From Streptomyces sp. CoH27 (lineage in GTDB: Bacteria > Actinomycetota > Actinomycetes > Streptomycetales > Streptomycetaceae), in NCBI RefSeq assembly GCF_020181035.1, contig NZ_JAIQYY010000024.1, forward strand, positions 1 to 64,000: a stretch of 64,000 nt of DNA. Reading direction: 5' to 3'. Shown piece after piece: positions 1 through 8,674 of this stretch. The notes beneath the pieces were generated by a model, which did not search any database, was not told the DNA's origin, and saw only the letters and a list, made by a program, of their open reading frames with translations. A program made the position numbers and the translations under genes. Numbering within the stretch: the stretch's first letter is position 1; each line of letters begins with the position of its first letter.

Positions 1-123
1 TGCCGCTGGGGATCGTCCGGCATGTCACCGTGCTCGTCGGGCGAGGCACCCTGAGCCGGCGGAGCCGAGGCGTGGGCGCCCGGCCACGGAACCCGTCCCG
101 CACCGGTGCCGTCGGCGATTCGA
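1..123. other. left window edge, no gene assigned
   Basis: No reading frame here can be assigned with confidence. A plus-strand gene could end at the TGA at 52-54, but too little remains to recognise. The next stop codon belongs to the minus-strand CGNR gene, so any plus-strand gene entering from the left would be convergent with it. Confidence 0.3.
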
Positions 124-666
124 TCAGCTCTCCTTCGAGCGCGCGTAGTGCCGGGACGCCTTCGCGCGGTTGCCGCACGCGGCCATCGAGCACCAGCGGC
201 GGGTGCCGTTCCGGGACGTGTCGTAGAAGTGCAGGATGCAGCCGCCGCCGGCGCAGGTGCGAATCCGCTCCGGGTCGCGGGTGAGCAGTTCCAGGTAGTT
301 CCGGGCGGCGAGCCAGGCCGGGCCCCACGCCGGGTCGGCGAATTCGGGCTCCTCGCCGGGGCCGGCGGCGGTCAGCCGGGCCCGGATCCGCCCGCGGGCC
401 AGTACGGCGTCCACGAGCGGCGCCGCCTCGTCCGGTGAGCCGTGCACGGCGGCCCGGAGCGCCTCACGGGCCTGGCGCAGATGACGCAGTACGGCCGCGT
501 CGGCGGGGTAGGTGCCGGCCAGCCCGTTGCCGCCGAGCCACACCTCCAGCCCTTCGGTGCCGTCCAGCAGGTCCTGGGTCACGCCCTCCCGGTTCCACCG
601 GGTGTTGAGCAGGTCGAGGGCGAGGGGCTCGCCGGTGAGCGGGCGGGGGTCGCGGGCGGCGGACAT
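124..666 (-). CDS. CGNR zinc finger / ABATE-domain protein, probable transcriptional regulator
   Basis: The 180-aa protein has the two-part layout of the ABATE/CGNR family. An N-terminal stress-associated domain (about residues 10-130) is followed by a C-terminal zinc-ribbon-like segment. The diagnostic Cys-Gly-Asn-Arg is visible in CSMAACGNRAKASRHYAR near residue 160, and an upstream Cys (TCAGGGC, about residue 139) can supply further ligands. Family members are thought to bind DNA, but individual targets are mostly unknown. The gene is divergent from a VOC-family gene, and the shared 110-bp gap carries a clean inverted repeat. I therefore infer local control of itself and of the VOC gene. 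Family assignment is firm, role is inferred. Confidence 0.85.
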   Translation of the reverse strand: MSAARDPRPLTGEPLALDLLNTRWNREGVTQDLLDGTEGLEVWLGGNGLAGTYPADAAVLRHLRQAREALRAAVHGSPDEAAPLVDAVLARGRIRARLTAAGPGEEPEFADPAWGPAWLAARNYLELLTRDPERIRTCAGGGCILHFYDTSRNGTRRWCSMAACGNRAKASRHYARSKES

Positions 667-709
667 CGGGCTCTCCTTCTCCTCTAACCACTCAAGGGTA
701 CGTGACAGG

Positions 710-758
710 TTGACTCCCCTGTATCTAACCCTCTAACGTGACTAAAGAAGGTTAGATA
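710..758 (+). promoter_or_regulatory. promoter with inverted-repeat operator between CGNR and VOC genes
   Basis: TTGACT at 710-715 and TAACGT at 734-739 form a sigma-70-like promoter with an 18-bp spacer pointing at the VOC gene. TATCTAACC at 722-730 and its exact reverse complement GGTTAGATA at 750-758 flank the -10 box. Two more CTCTAAC-like half sites lie at 682-688 and 731-737. A repressor bound across the arms would block the promoter. The divergent CGNR protein is the obvious candidate, by position only. Confidence 0.6.
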
Positions 759-776
759 TCCGGAAGGAGAACCGCC

Positions 777-1223
777 ATGGCTCCGCGCCTCGCGCACACC
801 GGCCTGAACGTCACCGACCTCGACCGCTCCCTCGCCCTCTACCGCGACCTCCTCGGCTTCGCCGTCCTCGCCGAGGGCAAGGAGGACGACCAGCGCTGGG
901 CGATGCTGGGGGAGCCCGGCGGCGCCCCGCTCGTCACCCTCTGGCAGCAGGCCCAGGGGTCGTACGACAGCGGCCGGCCCGGACTGCACCACCTCGCGCT
1001 GACCGTGGACTCGATCGACCAGGTCCGCGCGTACGAGACCGCGCTGCGGGCCGCCGGGTTCGACTTCGCCTACGACGGCGTGGTCGCCCACCGGGAGGGC
1101 GGCACCTCGGGCGGCATCTTCTTCCACGACCCCGACGGCATCCGCCTGGAGATCAACGCCCCGCTCGGCCCGGACGGCGCCCCCGCACCGCACGACTCCG
1201 CTCCGACCTGCGGCTTCTTCTAA
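777..1223 (+). CDS. VOC superfamily (glyoxalase/bleomycin resistance/dioxygenase fold) protein
   Basis: This 148-aa protein has the paired beta-alpha-beta-beta-beta modules of the vicinal oxygen chelate fold. Module one starts at LAHTGLNVTDLDRSLALYRD and module two at HHLALTVDSIDQVRAY. Probable metal ligands are His6 in LAHTGLNV, the His in GLHHLALTV and the Glu in the terminal DGIRLEIN strand. These proteins act as glyoxalases, dioxygenases or antibiotic-binding proteins, and the substrate here cannot be read from the sequence. The AAGGAG at 762-767 sets the ATG. The gene is three bases from the following PNPOx-like gene, so the two are probably co-transcribed under the operator shared with the CGNR regulator. 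Confidence 0.85.
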   Translation: MAPRLAHTGLNVTDLDRSLALYRDLLGFAVLAEGKEDDQRWAMLGEPGGAPLVTLWQQAQGSYDSGRPGLHHLALTVDSIDQVRAYETALRAAGFDFAYDGVVAHREGGTSGGIFFHDPDGIRLEINAPLGPDGAPAPHDSAPTCGFF

Positions 1224-1226
1224 ACC

Positions 1227-2114
1227 ATGGGCACCTATCACGCCGGCTCGCTCGCCGTACAGGAGCTGATGGGCGTCCGCGACCGGGCCGACCACGTGGG
1301 CCGCTCCCTGGGCCAGGACATCAAGCCGGTCGCGGCGGCCTTCCTGGAACTGCAGCCCCTGCTGATCACGGGCGCGGCGGACCCGGGGACGGGGCGGGTA
1401 TGGGCGTCGGCGCTCACGGGCAGCCCGGGTTTCGTACGGGCGACGGGTCCGAGGCAGATGTCGGTGGCCGGGGGCACGGCCGCAGGCGACCCGCTCACCA
1501 CAGCCCTCACCACCCCCGGCACTCACCTGGGCACCATCGCCCTCGACCCCCGAACCCGCCGGCGCATGCGCCTGAACGGCCGCCTGCGGTCCACGGCAAG
1601 GGGCTTCGCCGTCGAGGCCGACCAGGTCTTCTCCAACTGCCCCAAATACATCCAGCGCAGGGAGTCGTACGAGACGGTCGCCGACCGCCTGCCGGGCCGC
1701 CCGCTCCGGCTGACCGAACTCAGCCCGGAACAGCAGGAGTTCATCCGCGCAGCCGACACCTTCTTCCTGGCCACGGTCCACCCCGGCGGAGCCGACGTCA
1801 GTCACCGCGGCGGCAACCCCGGCTTCGTTACCGTCACTTCAGCGGGCGAGCTGACCTGGCCGGACTACTCCGGCAATGCCATGTTCCTCACCCTCGGCAA
1901 CCTCCGCACCGACCCCCGCGCCGGACTGCTCTTCCTCGACTGGACCACCGGCACCACACTCCAGCTCACCGGCGAGGCACACACCGAGTTCACCGACGGA
2001 GGCGAGCGCAGAGTCCGCTTCACCCTCGGCGCGGCCCTGTGGACCCCGGCCGCCCTGCCCCTGCGCTGGTCCGCGCCCGAATATTCCCCGGCGAATCCGG
2101 ACATCGCGCGCTAA
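1227..2114 (+). CDS. pyridoxamine 5'-phosphate oxidase-like flavin-binding protein
   Basis: The 295-aa protein carries a C-terminal FMN-binding split-barrel of the PNPOx type. It is recognisable from FFLATVHPGGADVSHRGGNP (about residues 178-197) through NAMFLTLGNLRTDPRAGLLF. The first 150 residues hold a second, diverged copy of the same fold (ITGAADPGTGRVWASALTG), giving the two-barrel layout common in actinobacterial members. It is probably an oxidoreductase acting on a small molecule or xenobiotic, with no pathway visible. The start is three bases past the VOC stop and has no obvious Shine-Dalgarno, which fits translational coupling. It is probably not PdxH, because it is longer and diverged. 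Confidence 0.75.
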   Translation: MGTYHAGSLAVQELMGVRDRADHVGRSLGQDIKPVAAAFLELQPLLITGAADPGTGRVWASALTGSPGFVRATGPRQMSVAGGTAAGDPLTTALTTPGTHLGTIALDPRTRRRMRLNGRLRSTARGFAVEADQVFSNCPKYIQRRESYETVADRLPGRPLRLTELSPEQQEFIRAADTFFLATVHPGGADVSHRGGNPGFVTVTSAGELTWPDYSGNAMFLTLGNLRTDPRAGLLFLDWTTGTTLQLTGEAHTEFTDGGERRVRFTLGAALWTPAALPLRWSAPEYSPANPDIAR

Positions 2115-2123
2115 CGTCCGCGC

Positions 2124-2588
2124 ATGCGAGAGAACTTGAGGGTGGCGGCCTACGCCGTGTGTGTCCGCGACGGACAGCTTCTGCTCGCCCGCTCGCCGGC
2201 CCCCGACGGCACTCCGGAGTGGGTGCTGCCCGGCGGCGGCATGGAGCACGGCGAGGATCCGTACGACACCGTCCGCCGCGAGGTGACGGAGGAGACCGGT
2301 TACCGGATCAGGGTGACCGGTCTCCTCGGCGTGGACTCGCACCGGCTGACCGTGCGGCGCACCGACCACCACGCCCTGCGGCTCGTCTACGAGGGCGAAG
2401 TGGTCGGCGGTGAACTCCGCTACGAGATCGGCGGTTCCACCGACTTCGCCGCCTGGCAGGACCTGGACGCCGTACCCGGACTGAACCGCATCCCCCTGGT
2501 CGACACCGCACTGCGGCTCTGGCGCGAACGCCCGCCCCACGGCCGGCTGGAGGACCCTCCCATACCCAGCGGGATGAACGACGAGTGA
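2124..2588 (+). CDS. Nudix hydrolase
   Basis: This 154-aa single-domain protein has a complete Nudix box, GGGMEHGEDPYDTVRREVTE followed by ETGY at about residues 37-60. It therefore has the catalytic REVTEE core that binds Mg2+ and hydrolyses nucleoside diphosphates linked to another moiety. The substrate is not deducible. No Shine-Dalgarno precedes the ATG. Instead TAACGT at 2112-2117 sits at -10 spacing from it, so a leaderless transcript is possible, and the stop codon of the upstream gene lies inside this hexamer. The short gap of nine bases also allows read-through from the VOC/PNPOx pair. Confidence 0.88.
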   Translation: MRENLRVAAYAVCVRDGQLLLARSPAPDGTPEWVLPGGGMEHGEDPYDTVRREVTEETGYRIRVTGLLGVDSHRLTVRRTDHHALRLVYEGEVVGGELRYEIGGSTDFAAWQDLDAVPGLNRIPLVDTALRLWRERPPHGRLEDPPIPSGMNDE

Positions 2589-2799
2589 CCGCCCCCCGGC
2601 CGTCCGCGATCCGCTCCCCGTCCACTCCATGGCGGCCCGCCCGCCCCGTGATCCACGTACGGTGATCGGCGCTGCGCGTTGCCACCGCGTTCACGCGCAG
2701 GTCATTCCCGGTGCCAAGCATCCAGTGCGAGCGGGGCGTTCGCGCCTGCGTACGGCCCGCGACCACTGCCGACGCGTTCGCACTCGGGGAGATCGCGCC

Positions 2800-4560
2800 A
2801 TGTCGCGCACACGCTCTGTCGCCACCTCCGCGGCTTCCGGCCGCGGAGTCCACCGTCGTTCCGTCCTCGCCGCCGCCGGAGCGGTCTCGCTCTCCGCGGG
2901 CATCGGCTACGCCCTGCACCCCACCGACAGCGAGGCCGCCACCGACGCCCAGGCACCGGCAGCCGACTCCCGGCAGGCCATCGCCGAGCCGGCCCTCGCC
3001 CCCTACACCAAGGGCACCACCCTCGCCTCCGTCGCGACGCCCCGGAACAGCTCCGGCTACCAGCGCCTCGGCGACGGCCCCGGCTGGCAGCGGGTGGTGC
3101 GCGGCGAGCTGGCCACGCCCAAGTCCGGCCGGGCGAGCCGCCGTAGGACGCTCGCCGCGTTCGTCCAGTTCACCGACCTGCATCTACAGGACGTCCAGAG
3201 CCCGCTGCGCGCGGAGTTCCTGCGCTCCAACGGCGTGCACGCCTGGCGTCCGCACGAGGCGCTGACCGTGCAGGGCGCCATCTCGCTCGTCGAGCGGGTC
3301 AACGCCCTGAAGGGCGGCCCCGTCACCGGCGCCCCGCTCGGCTTCGTCATGACCACCGGCGACAACACCGACAACAACGCCGGCTCCGAACTGGAGTGGT
3401 TCCTGCAGGTGATGAGCGGCGGCCGCATCAGCCCCAACACCGGGGACCCGAGGCACTACGAGGGTGTGCAGAACAGCGGCCTGAAGCTGTACTGGCAGCC
3501 GGACTCCACCGTCCGCGACAACGACAAGGCGCTGGGCCTTCCGCACCTGAACGGCTTCCTGGCCGCCGCGATCCGCGAGGTGAACAGCCCCGGCCTGATC
3601 CTGCCCTGGTACTCCACCGTCGGCAACCACGACGGCCTCGCCCTCGGCTGCTTCGGCATCCACGGCGACCCCTACCTCGCCGAGTTCGCGATCGGCGGCA
3701 AGAAGCTGATGAGCCTCTCCGCCGCCGAGGGCAAGAAGCTCCAGGACGCCATCAGGGACAACAAGGACCCCCACGGCGTCGGCTACCGCGACCTGCTCAA
3801 GGCGCACGCCCGCGAGATGCGCTCGGTCACCCCGGACGAGAAGCGGGCCCCCTACACCCCGGCCGACTACCTCAAGGCCCACCTGGACCCCGCCTATCGG
3901 GGCCACGGTCCGACCGGGCACGGCTACTCCTCGGCGAACCTCGACGCGGGCACCCAGTACTACACCTTCCGCATCTCCGCCGACGTCATCGGCATCAGCC
4001 TCGACACCACCGACGCCTGCGGCATGCCGGGCGGCTCCCTCGGCACCGCCCAGCTGAAGTGGCTCGACAAGACGCTGGCGGACAACAAGGACTCCTACGC
4101 CGTCGTCTTCAGCCACCACACCAGTACGACGATGAGCAACACCTGGCCCGACCCGGCCCGCCCCGCCGAGAAGCGTCACACCGGCGCCGAGGTGCTCGCG
4201 GTCCTGTCCGCCCACGCCAACGTCCTGGCCTGGGTGAACGGTCACGTCCACCAGAACGTCATCACCCCGCACCAGGTCTCCGGCGGCCGCTCCTTCTGGG
4301 AGATCTCCACCGCCTCGCACGTCGACTTCCCGCACCTCGCCCGGATCATCGAGCTGACCGACAACAAGGACGGCACGGTCTCCCTGTTCACCACGCTGAT
4401 CGAGTCCGCCGCCCCGCACCGCACCGACTTCACCGACCTCTCCCAGACCGGTCTCGCCGCCCTCTACCGTGAGCTGGCCTTCAACACCCCCGGCGCGAGC
4501 AAGACCCTCGCGAACACCGCGGTCCACCGGAACACGGAACTGGTGCTCAAGAAGGGCTGA
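2800..4560 (+). CDS. Tat-exported metallophosphoesterase (TIGR03767/PPA1498-like)
   Basis: The calcineurin-like phosphoesterase motifs appear in order: FTDLHLQD (D-x-H), TTGDNTDN (GD), STVGNHDG (GNHD), VVFSHHTS (H) and VNGHVHQN (GHxH). Together these form a dinuclear metal site. The N-terminus RGVHRRSVLAAAGAVSLSAG has twin arginines followed by a hydrophobic stretch, so export by Tat is likely. The ATG at 2800 follows GGGGAG at 2786-2791, and the open frame upstream of it lacks plausible coding content. The long insertions between motifs fit the actinobacterial TIGR03767 group. The substrate is unknown, with extracellular phosphate-ester scavenging as a guess. The mature protein would be about 540 aa. 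Confidence 0.88.
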   Translation: MSRTRSVATSAASGRGVHRRSVLAAAGAVSLSAGIGYALHPTDSEAATDAQAPAADSRQAIAEPALAPYTKGTTLASVATPRNSSGYQRLGDGPGWQRVVRGELATPKSGRASRRRTLAAFVQFTDLHLQDVQSPLRAEFLRSNGVHAWRPHEALTVQGAISLVERVNALKGGPVTGAPLGFVMTTGDNTDNNAGSELEWFLQVMSGGRISPNTGDPRHYEGVQNSGLKLYWQPDSTVRDNDKALGLPHLNGFLAAAIREVNSPGLILPWYSTVGNHDGLALGCFGIHGDPYLAEFAIGGKKLMSLSAAEGKKLQDAIRDNKDPHGVGYRDLLKAHAREMRSVTPDEKRAPYTPADYLKAHLDPAYRGHGPTGHGYSSANLDAGTQYYTFRISADVIGISLDTTDACGMPGGSLGTAQLKWLDKTLADNKDSYAVVFSHHTSTTMSNTWPDPARPAEKRHTGAEVLAVLSAHANVLAWVNGHVHQNVITPHQVSGGRSFWEISTASHVDFPHLARIIELTDNKDGTVSLFTTLIESAAPHRTDFTDLSQTGLAALYRELAFNTPGASKTLANTAVHRNTELVLKKG

Positions 4561-4666
4561 AACTCACCCAACTGGCGTACAGGTAAGCAACCTTCACGCA
4601 TCCGGCACCGGTTTCTCCCCCCGACCGCACCCGCATCACGGGTGACACCACAGGTTGGGGGAAGAC

Positions 4667-5809
4667 ATGCGCGTACGTACGACCCTGGGTACCACCCTGG
4701 TGGGCGCCACCGCCCTGCTCGTCTCGGCGGCCCTCGCGGCACCGGCCGTGGCAGCCGGCACCGGCACCGGCGCCCACCCCGCCACCCGGAAAGCCATCGA
4801 GGCGGCCGTCGCCTCCGGGGTGCCCGGGGTGACCGCCACCGCGAAAGACGCCCACGGCACCTGGTCCACCACGGCGGGCGTGGGCGACCTGCGCACGGGC
4901 GCGCCGCGCTCCGTCGCCGACCGCTACCGCGTCGGCAGCATCACCAAGACCTTCGTGTCCACCGTCCTGCTCCAGCTGGAGGCGGAGGGCCGGATCTCCC
5001 TGGACGACACCGTGGAGAAGTGGCTGCCGGGGGTGGTCCGGGGCCACGGCCACGACGGCAGCCGCATCACCGTCCGCCGGCTGCTCAACCACACCAGCGG
5101 CATCTTCAACTACACCGAGGACACGGACTTCGCCCGCGACTACTTCACCGAGGCGGGCTTCGAACGGCACCGCTACGACACCGTCACCCCGGGCGGGCTG
5201 GTGGCGATCGCGATGCGGCACGCGCCGGACTTCGCGCCGGGCGCGGCCTGGCACTACTCCAACACCAACTACGTCCTCGCCGGCATGGTGATCGAGAAGG
5301 TGACCGGACACCCGTACGCCACCGAGATCGAGCGCCGCATTCTCCGGCCGCTGCACCTGGCGGGCACGTCCCTGCCCGGCACGAAGGTCACCCTGCCCCG
5401 ACCGAGCAGTATTTCTTACTCGAAATTCACCGATCCGAACGGTTCGACGTACGACGTCACGAACCTCAACCCCTCCCTCGCCTCCGCCGCCGGTGAAATG
5501 ATCTCGACATCCTTCGACCTCGATCGTTTCTACGGAGCCCTGCTCGGTGGAAAACTCCTTCCGTCCGAGCGGCTGAAGGAAATGAAGACCACGGTCGAGG
5601 TCACCGGCGTCCCGAACGCCCGCTACGGCCTCGGTCTCATCGACACCCGGCTGACCTGCGGTGTTCATGTCTGGGGGCACAGCGGGGGCATTCACGGCTC
5701 GGTCTCGGAGGCGGCGACGACGGCCGACGGCCGGCATTCCCTGGCGTTCAATTTCAACGGAGACTGGTCGGGTGACTCCGGCTCGGTGCTGGATGGGGAA
5801 TTCTGTTAG
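4667..5809 (+). CDS. secreted serine hydrolase, beta-lactamase/D-Ala-D-Ala carboxypeptidase family
   Basis: This 380-aa protein has a Sec signal peptide (TLVGATALLVSAALAAPAVA). The penicillin-recognising serine hydrolase motifs are SITK (Ser-x-x-Lys, about residue 90), YSN (about residue 200) and a C-terminal HSGG, as in Streptomyces R61-type DD-carboxypeptidases and class C-like esterases. It probably acts outside the cell on peptidoglycan peptides or on esters. The start is the ATG at 4667 with GGGGGA ten bases upstream, and a TTG at 4655 would overlap that site. Three rare-looking AT-richer patches near 5410-5560 are still in frame, so the gene looks intact. Confidence 0.87.
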   Translation: MRVRTTLGTTLVGATALLVSAALAAPAVAAGTGTGAHPATRKAIEAAVASGVPGVTATAKDAHGTWSTTAGVGDLRTGAPRSVADRYRVGSITKTFVSTVLLQLEAEGRISLDDTVEKWLPGVVRGHGHDGSRITVRRLLNHTSGIFNYTEDTDFARDYFTEAGFERHRYDTVTPGGLVAIAMRHAPDFAPGAAWHYSNTNYVLAGMVIEKVTGHPYATEIERRILRPLHLAGTSLPGTKVTLPRPSSISYSKFTDPNGSTYDVTNLNPSLASAAGEMISTSFDLDRFYGALLGGKLLPSERLKEMKTTVEVTGVPNARYGLGLIDTRLTCGVHVWGHSGGIHGSVSEAATTADGRHSLAFNFNGDWSGDSGSVLDGEFC

Positions 5810-5936
5810 TCACCGTTTCACCCACGTCATGCCCTGTTAACGCGCACGCAATGTCCGTACCGCCTCATAACGGCTAACCCGCTGTGGACGGGGATGGCTC
5901 GATCTTCTCGATCATTTATGCAAGGCGGGTGGTGCT

Positions 5937-7328
5937 GTGCGCGCTTCGCACGAACTGCGTGTGCTGTCGGTCTACGAGGGCTTCTTCTCCGGAGGAGCCC
6001 GGATCGTGCACAGCGACGTCGTCCTGGGACTGGCCGAGGGCGGCCAGTCCCACCAGGTGCTCAGCATCCACGGCGAGGTCCGCCGCGAGGCCACCTCGCA
6101 GCGCATGGAGGACGACGCCTGCTACCGGGCCCTGACTGCCGCCGGGGTCGGCGTCACCTCGCTCGGCCGCAGCGCCGGGCTGGTGGACGGATCGCTGGCC
6201 GCGGACGCCTTCAGCGGCCCGGAGCTGGCCGGAACGGCCCGGTCCATGGCCGGCGCGGACGTGATCCTCTCCCTGAAGGAACAGCCGCTCGCCCTGCTCA
6301 ACCAGGGCGGCCTGCCCCGCCGCCCGGTCGTGGTCTGCCTGCACCGCTCCGACCCGGAGAACCAGGGCCCCGCCCTCGACGAGCTGAAGGCCGCCATCGC
6401 CGACGGCACGGTGGTGGCGTGCGTGTGCTGCGCCGAGTCGACCCGGGCGGCGTACGAGGCGGCGGGCATCCCGGCCGAGCTGCTGCACGTGATCCCCAAC
6501 GGCGTGGACCTGCTCCGCTTCCGCCCGGACGCGGCGGCCCGGCTCGCCTTCCGCGCCTCCCTCGGCATCGCCCCCACGGCCCCGGTGATCGTCTTCGCGG
6601 CCCGGTACGCCCCGATGAAGAACGTGCCGCTGCTGCTCCGCGCGGCCCGCGCCTGGCTGGCCCGCGAACCCGAGGGCCACGTCCTGATGTGCGGGGCGGG
6701 CATGAGCGATGAGAACCCCGCCCTGCGGGCCGACATCGAGGCCGCCTTCGGCGCCGACCGGGACCTGGCGGAGCGGATCGGGCTGCTCGGCGTACGGCAC
6801 GACATGGAGGCCGTGTACGCCGGCGCCGATGTCGTCGCCCTGACCTCCGTCACCGGGGAGGCGGCCCCGCTGTGCCTGATCGAGGGCATGATGTGCGGCG
6901 CGGTCCCGGTGACCACCGACGTCGGCGACAGCGCGTCGATCGTCGACGGCCTCGGCTTCGTCACCCCGCCGGACCCGGCCGCGATCGCCCTCGCCTGGAG
7001 CGCCGCGCTCACCAGCCGCGCGGATCTGGCCCCGGCCCTGGAGCTGAGCCGGGAGCGGTTCAGCCGTACGCGGATGATCGCGGCGTACGCGACCCTGCTC
7101 GACGAGGTGTACGCCTCACACGTCGGCGGGCAGCGGGTCGTCGCGCAGCACGCTGTAGGCGACGCCGTCGCGCCACTGCCCGTCCCGGAAGACGATGCCG
7201 CGCAGTACGCCCTCGCGAGTGAAGCCGGCCTTCTCCAGGGCCCGCTGTTCGGCGATGTTCTCGGCCTCGGTGTCGGCCTCGATCCGCATCACGGGGCTGT
7301 GCGCGAAGAGGTAGCGGACGAGCTGTAG
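5937..7328 (+). CDS. glycosyltransferase, GT-B fold (GT4-like), with an unusual C-terminal extension
   Basis: Residues 1-395 read as a retaining GT-B glycosyltransferase. There is an N-terminal acceptor lobe, the HVIPNGVDLLRFRPD linker, the VIVFAARYAPMKN start of the nucleotide-sugar lobe and EGMMCGAVPVTTDVGD carrying the family's E-x7-E-like donor site. The donor and acceptor sugars are unknown. The start is GTG at 5937. The expected end is near LLDEVYAS (about 7115), exactly where the opposite-strand GNAT gene ends, but no stop codon is present. The frame runs another 70 codons as the antisense of that gene. The extension has no glycosyltransferase character and probably reflects loss of the normal stop. 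Confidence 0.8.
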   Translation: MRASHELRVLSVYEGFFSGGARIVHSDVVLGLAEGGQSHQVLSIHGEVRREATSQRMEDDACYRALTAAGVGVTSLGRSAGLVDGSLAADAFSGPELAGTARSMAGADVILSLKEQPLALLNQGGLPRRPVVVCLHRSDPENQGPALDELKAAIADGTVVACVCCAESTRAAYEAAGIPAELLHVIPNGVDLLRFRPDAAARLAFRASLGIAPTAPVIVFAARYAPMKNVPLLLRAARAWLAREPEGHVLMCGAGMSDENPALRADIEAAFGADRDLAERIGLLGVRHDMEAVYAGADVVALTSVTGEAAPLCLIEGMMCGAVPVTTDVGDSASIVDGLGFVTPPDPAAIALAWSAALTSRADLAPALELSRERFSRTRMIAAYATLLDEVYASHVGGQRVVAQHAVGDAVAPLPVPEDDAAQYALASEAGLLQGPLFGDVLGLGVGLDPHHGAVREEVADEL

Positions 7329-7646
7329 CTGAGCCCGGCTGCCGATGCCCCGGCCCCGGGCCTCGGGGAGCAGCTGTGCGCCGATGTTCCAGCAGTAGGT
7401 GGAGGCCGAGACGACGACCTTCCGCCACGCGACGAACCCGAGCGGCTCGGCACCGACGGCGACGACCAACTGGCCACCGTCCGCGCCGAGCATCCGGTCC
7501 TCCTCCCAGCGTTGCCGGAACCGCCGGGGGTCGGCGAACCCGTACCACTGGAAGGGGCCGGCGGCGGTGGGGTCGGTGAGGAAGCGCTCCAGCAGGGGGA
7601 GGTCCTCCTCGCCGACGGGGCGGAGGGTTGTGGGTTCGGCGGACAT
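7116..7646 (-). CDS. GNAT family N-acetyltransferase
   Basis: The 176-aa protein is RimJ/RimL-like. It opens with TTLRPVGEEDLPLLERFL, has the acetyl-CoA pyrophosphate-binding region in LLPEARGRGIGSRAQ (R/Q-x-x-G-x-G/A, about residues 90-104) and ends with NIAEQRALEKAGFTREGVLR, the usual GNAT motif B tail. It transfers an acetyl group to an amine on a protein or small molecule, with no target visible. The last 213 bases are also covered by the extended glycosyltransferase frame on the other strand. The length and the intact family C-terminus show that this is the real gene in the overlap. Confidence 0.88.
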   Translation of the reverse strand: MSAEPTTLRPVGEEDLPLLERFLTDPTAAGPFQWYGFADPRRFRQRWEEDRMLGADGGQLVVAVGAEPLGFVAWRKVVVSASTYCWNIGAQLLPEARGRGIGSRAQLQLVRYLFAHSPVMRIEADTEAENIAEQRALEKAGFTREGVLRGIVFRDGQWRDGVAYSVLRDDPLPADV

Positions 7647-7702
7647 GGGGCTGATGCTGCCATGACATCGAGCCGCCGAGCGGGCAGCCCGGGAAAGTGG
7701 CT

Positions 7703-8512
7703 TCAGGAGGCGCGATCGAGTGCCGGCAGGTAGCCGTACGAGTGGCCCAGTGCCGTGGGGTGGTACGACTCGGTGAGCCTGAGCAGGTCGACGCTGTGCA
7801 GCCAGGGGGCCCGGGAGCAGATCTCGTGGCCGGTGAAGGCGGACCTGACGTCGGCGAAGGCGAACCCGTGGCCGGCCGCGCGCTCGGCGATCATGGTGTC
7901 GAGCCGGTCCACGGCCCGGTCGATGGCGGCGCGCTCGGTGTCCTGGAGGCCGGCCTGGCAGGTGCCCATGAGGTGGTACAGGTGCGGATAGCCGAGCACC
8001 ACGACACGCGCGGCGGGAGCCCGGTCCCGGATGGCCGAGTAGAGCCGGTCCAGGTCACGCGGGAGGGCGCCGTCCATGGCGGCGCGCGCCCGGGAGACGG
8101 CCGACAGACAGCGGTCGGTGCCGCCCAGCGCGCAGGTGGTCATGACGGTGGCGAAGCCCGCGTCACTGCCGCCGACGGTGAGGGTGACCAGCCGGGTGCC
8201 CGGCCCGAGCGCGGTGAGCTGGTCCTTCAGCACGTCGCTCGCGTGGGCGCCGTTGCACGCGGGGAAGGCGAAGGCCGTCGTGTGGTGGGACGCCGCCCAC
8301 AGCATGGGGTACGACCGGCTGCTGCGCTTGCAGTGCGCGGGGCCGGGGAGGTAGTCGCCGGCGCCCACACCCGAGGAGTAGGAGTCGCCGAGGGCCACAT
8401 AGCCCATGGCGGCCGTGCGGGGCGCCCCTTGCGCCGTGGCGGGGGCGGTGGCGAGGCAGGCCGTGGCGAGCAGGAAGGCGGCCGAGCACACGGCCATCCG
8501 GGTGTGTCGCAT
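7703..8512 (-). CDS. secreted SGNH/GDSL-family esterase
   Basis: This 269-aa protein starts with a signal peptide (MAVCSAAFLLATACLATAPA). Family blocks are GDSYSSG with the nucleophile Ser (block I), VTLTVGGSDAGF (block III, Ser replacing the usual Asn of GGND) and YHPTALGH with the catalytic His (block V). Six or more Cys residues suggest the three-disulfide architecture of Streptomyces extracellular lipases and esterases. It probably hydrolyses acyl esters outside the cell. I chose the ATG at 8512 because the residues upstream of it in the longer frame (to 8593) are Arg-rich and unlike a signal peptide. Confidence 0.88.
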   Translation of the reverse strand: MRHTRMAVCSAAFLLATACLATAPATAQGAPRTAAMGYVALGDSYSSGVGAGDYLPGPAHCKRSSRSYPMLWAASHHTTAFAFPACNGAHASDVLKDQLTALGPGTRLVTLTVGGSDAGFATVMTTCALGGTDRCLSAVSRARAAMDGALPRDLDRLYSAIRDRAPAARVVVLGYPHLYHLMGTCQAGLQDTERAAIDRAVDRLDTMIAERAAGHGFAFADVRSAFTGHEICSRAPWLHSVDLLRLTESYHPTALGHSYGYLPALDRAS

Positions 8513-8593
8513 ACGTCTCGGTCTACCGTGGCCCGCTCGGCGCCGCCCGCCGGTCTCGGCCGTCCGGGTGAGAGCACAGTGTGACGAGGACAC

Positions 8594-8633
8594 GAGGAGG
8601 GGCCACCGGAATCGGCCCCGGTGGCCCCTCCTC
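8594..8633 (-). terminator. 16-bp stem terminator
   Basis: Positions 8594-8609 and 8618-8633 are perfect reverse complements around an 8-base loop. The hairpin lies 41 bases past the stop of the minus-strand gene ending at 8675 and separates it from the esterase gene. Confidence 0.75.
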
Positions 8634-8674
8634 TCCCCTCCTGCTTCCCCCGCTGGTGCTCCGCCGGTCCGTCA

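Noticed and set aside
684..1805. Long minus-strand open frame over the VOC and PNPOx genes
   Set aside because: Antisense shadow of high-GC genes. Composition is low-complexity Gly/Val/Arg and the plus-strand genes have clear families.
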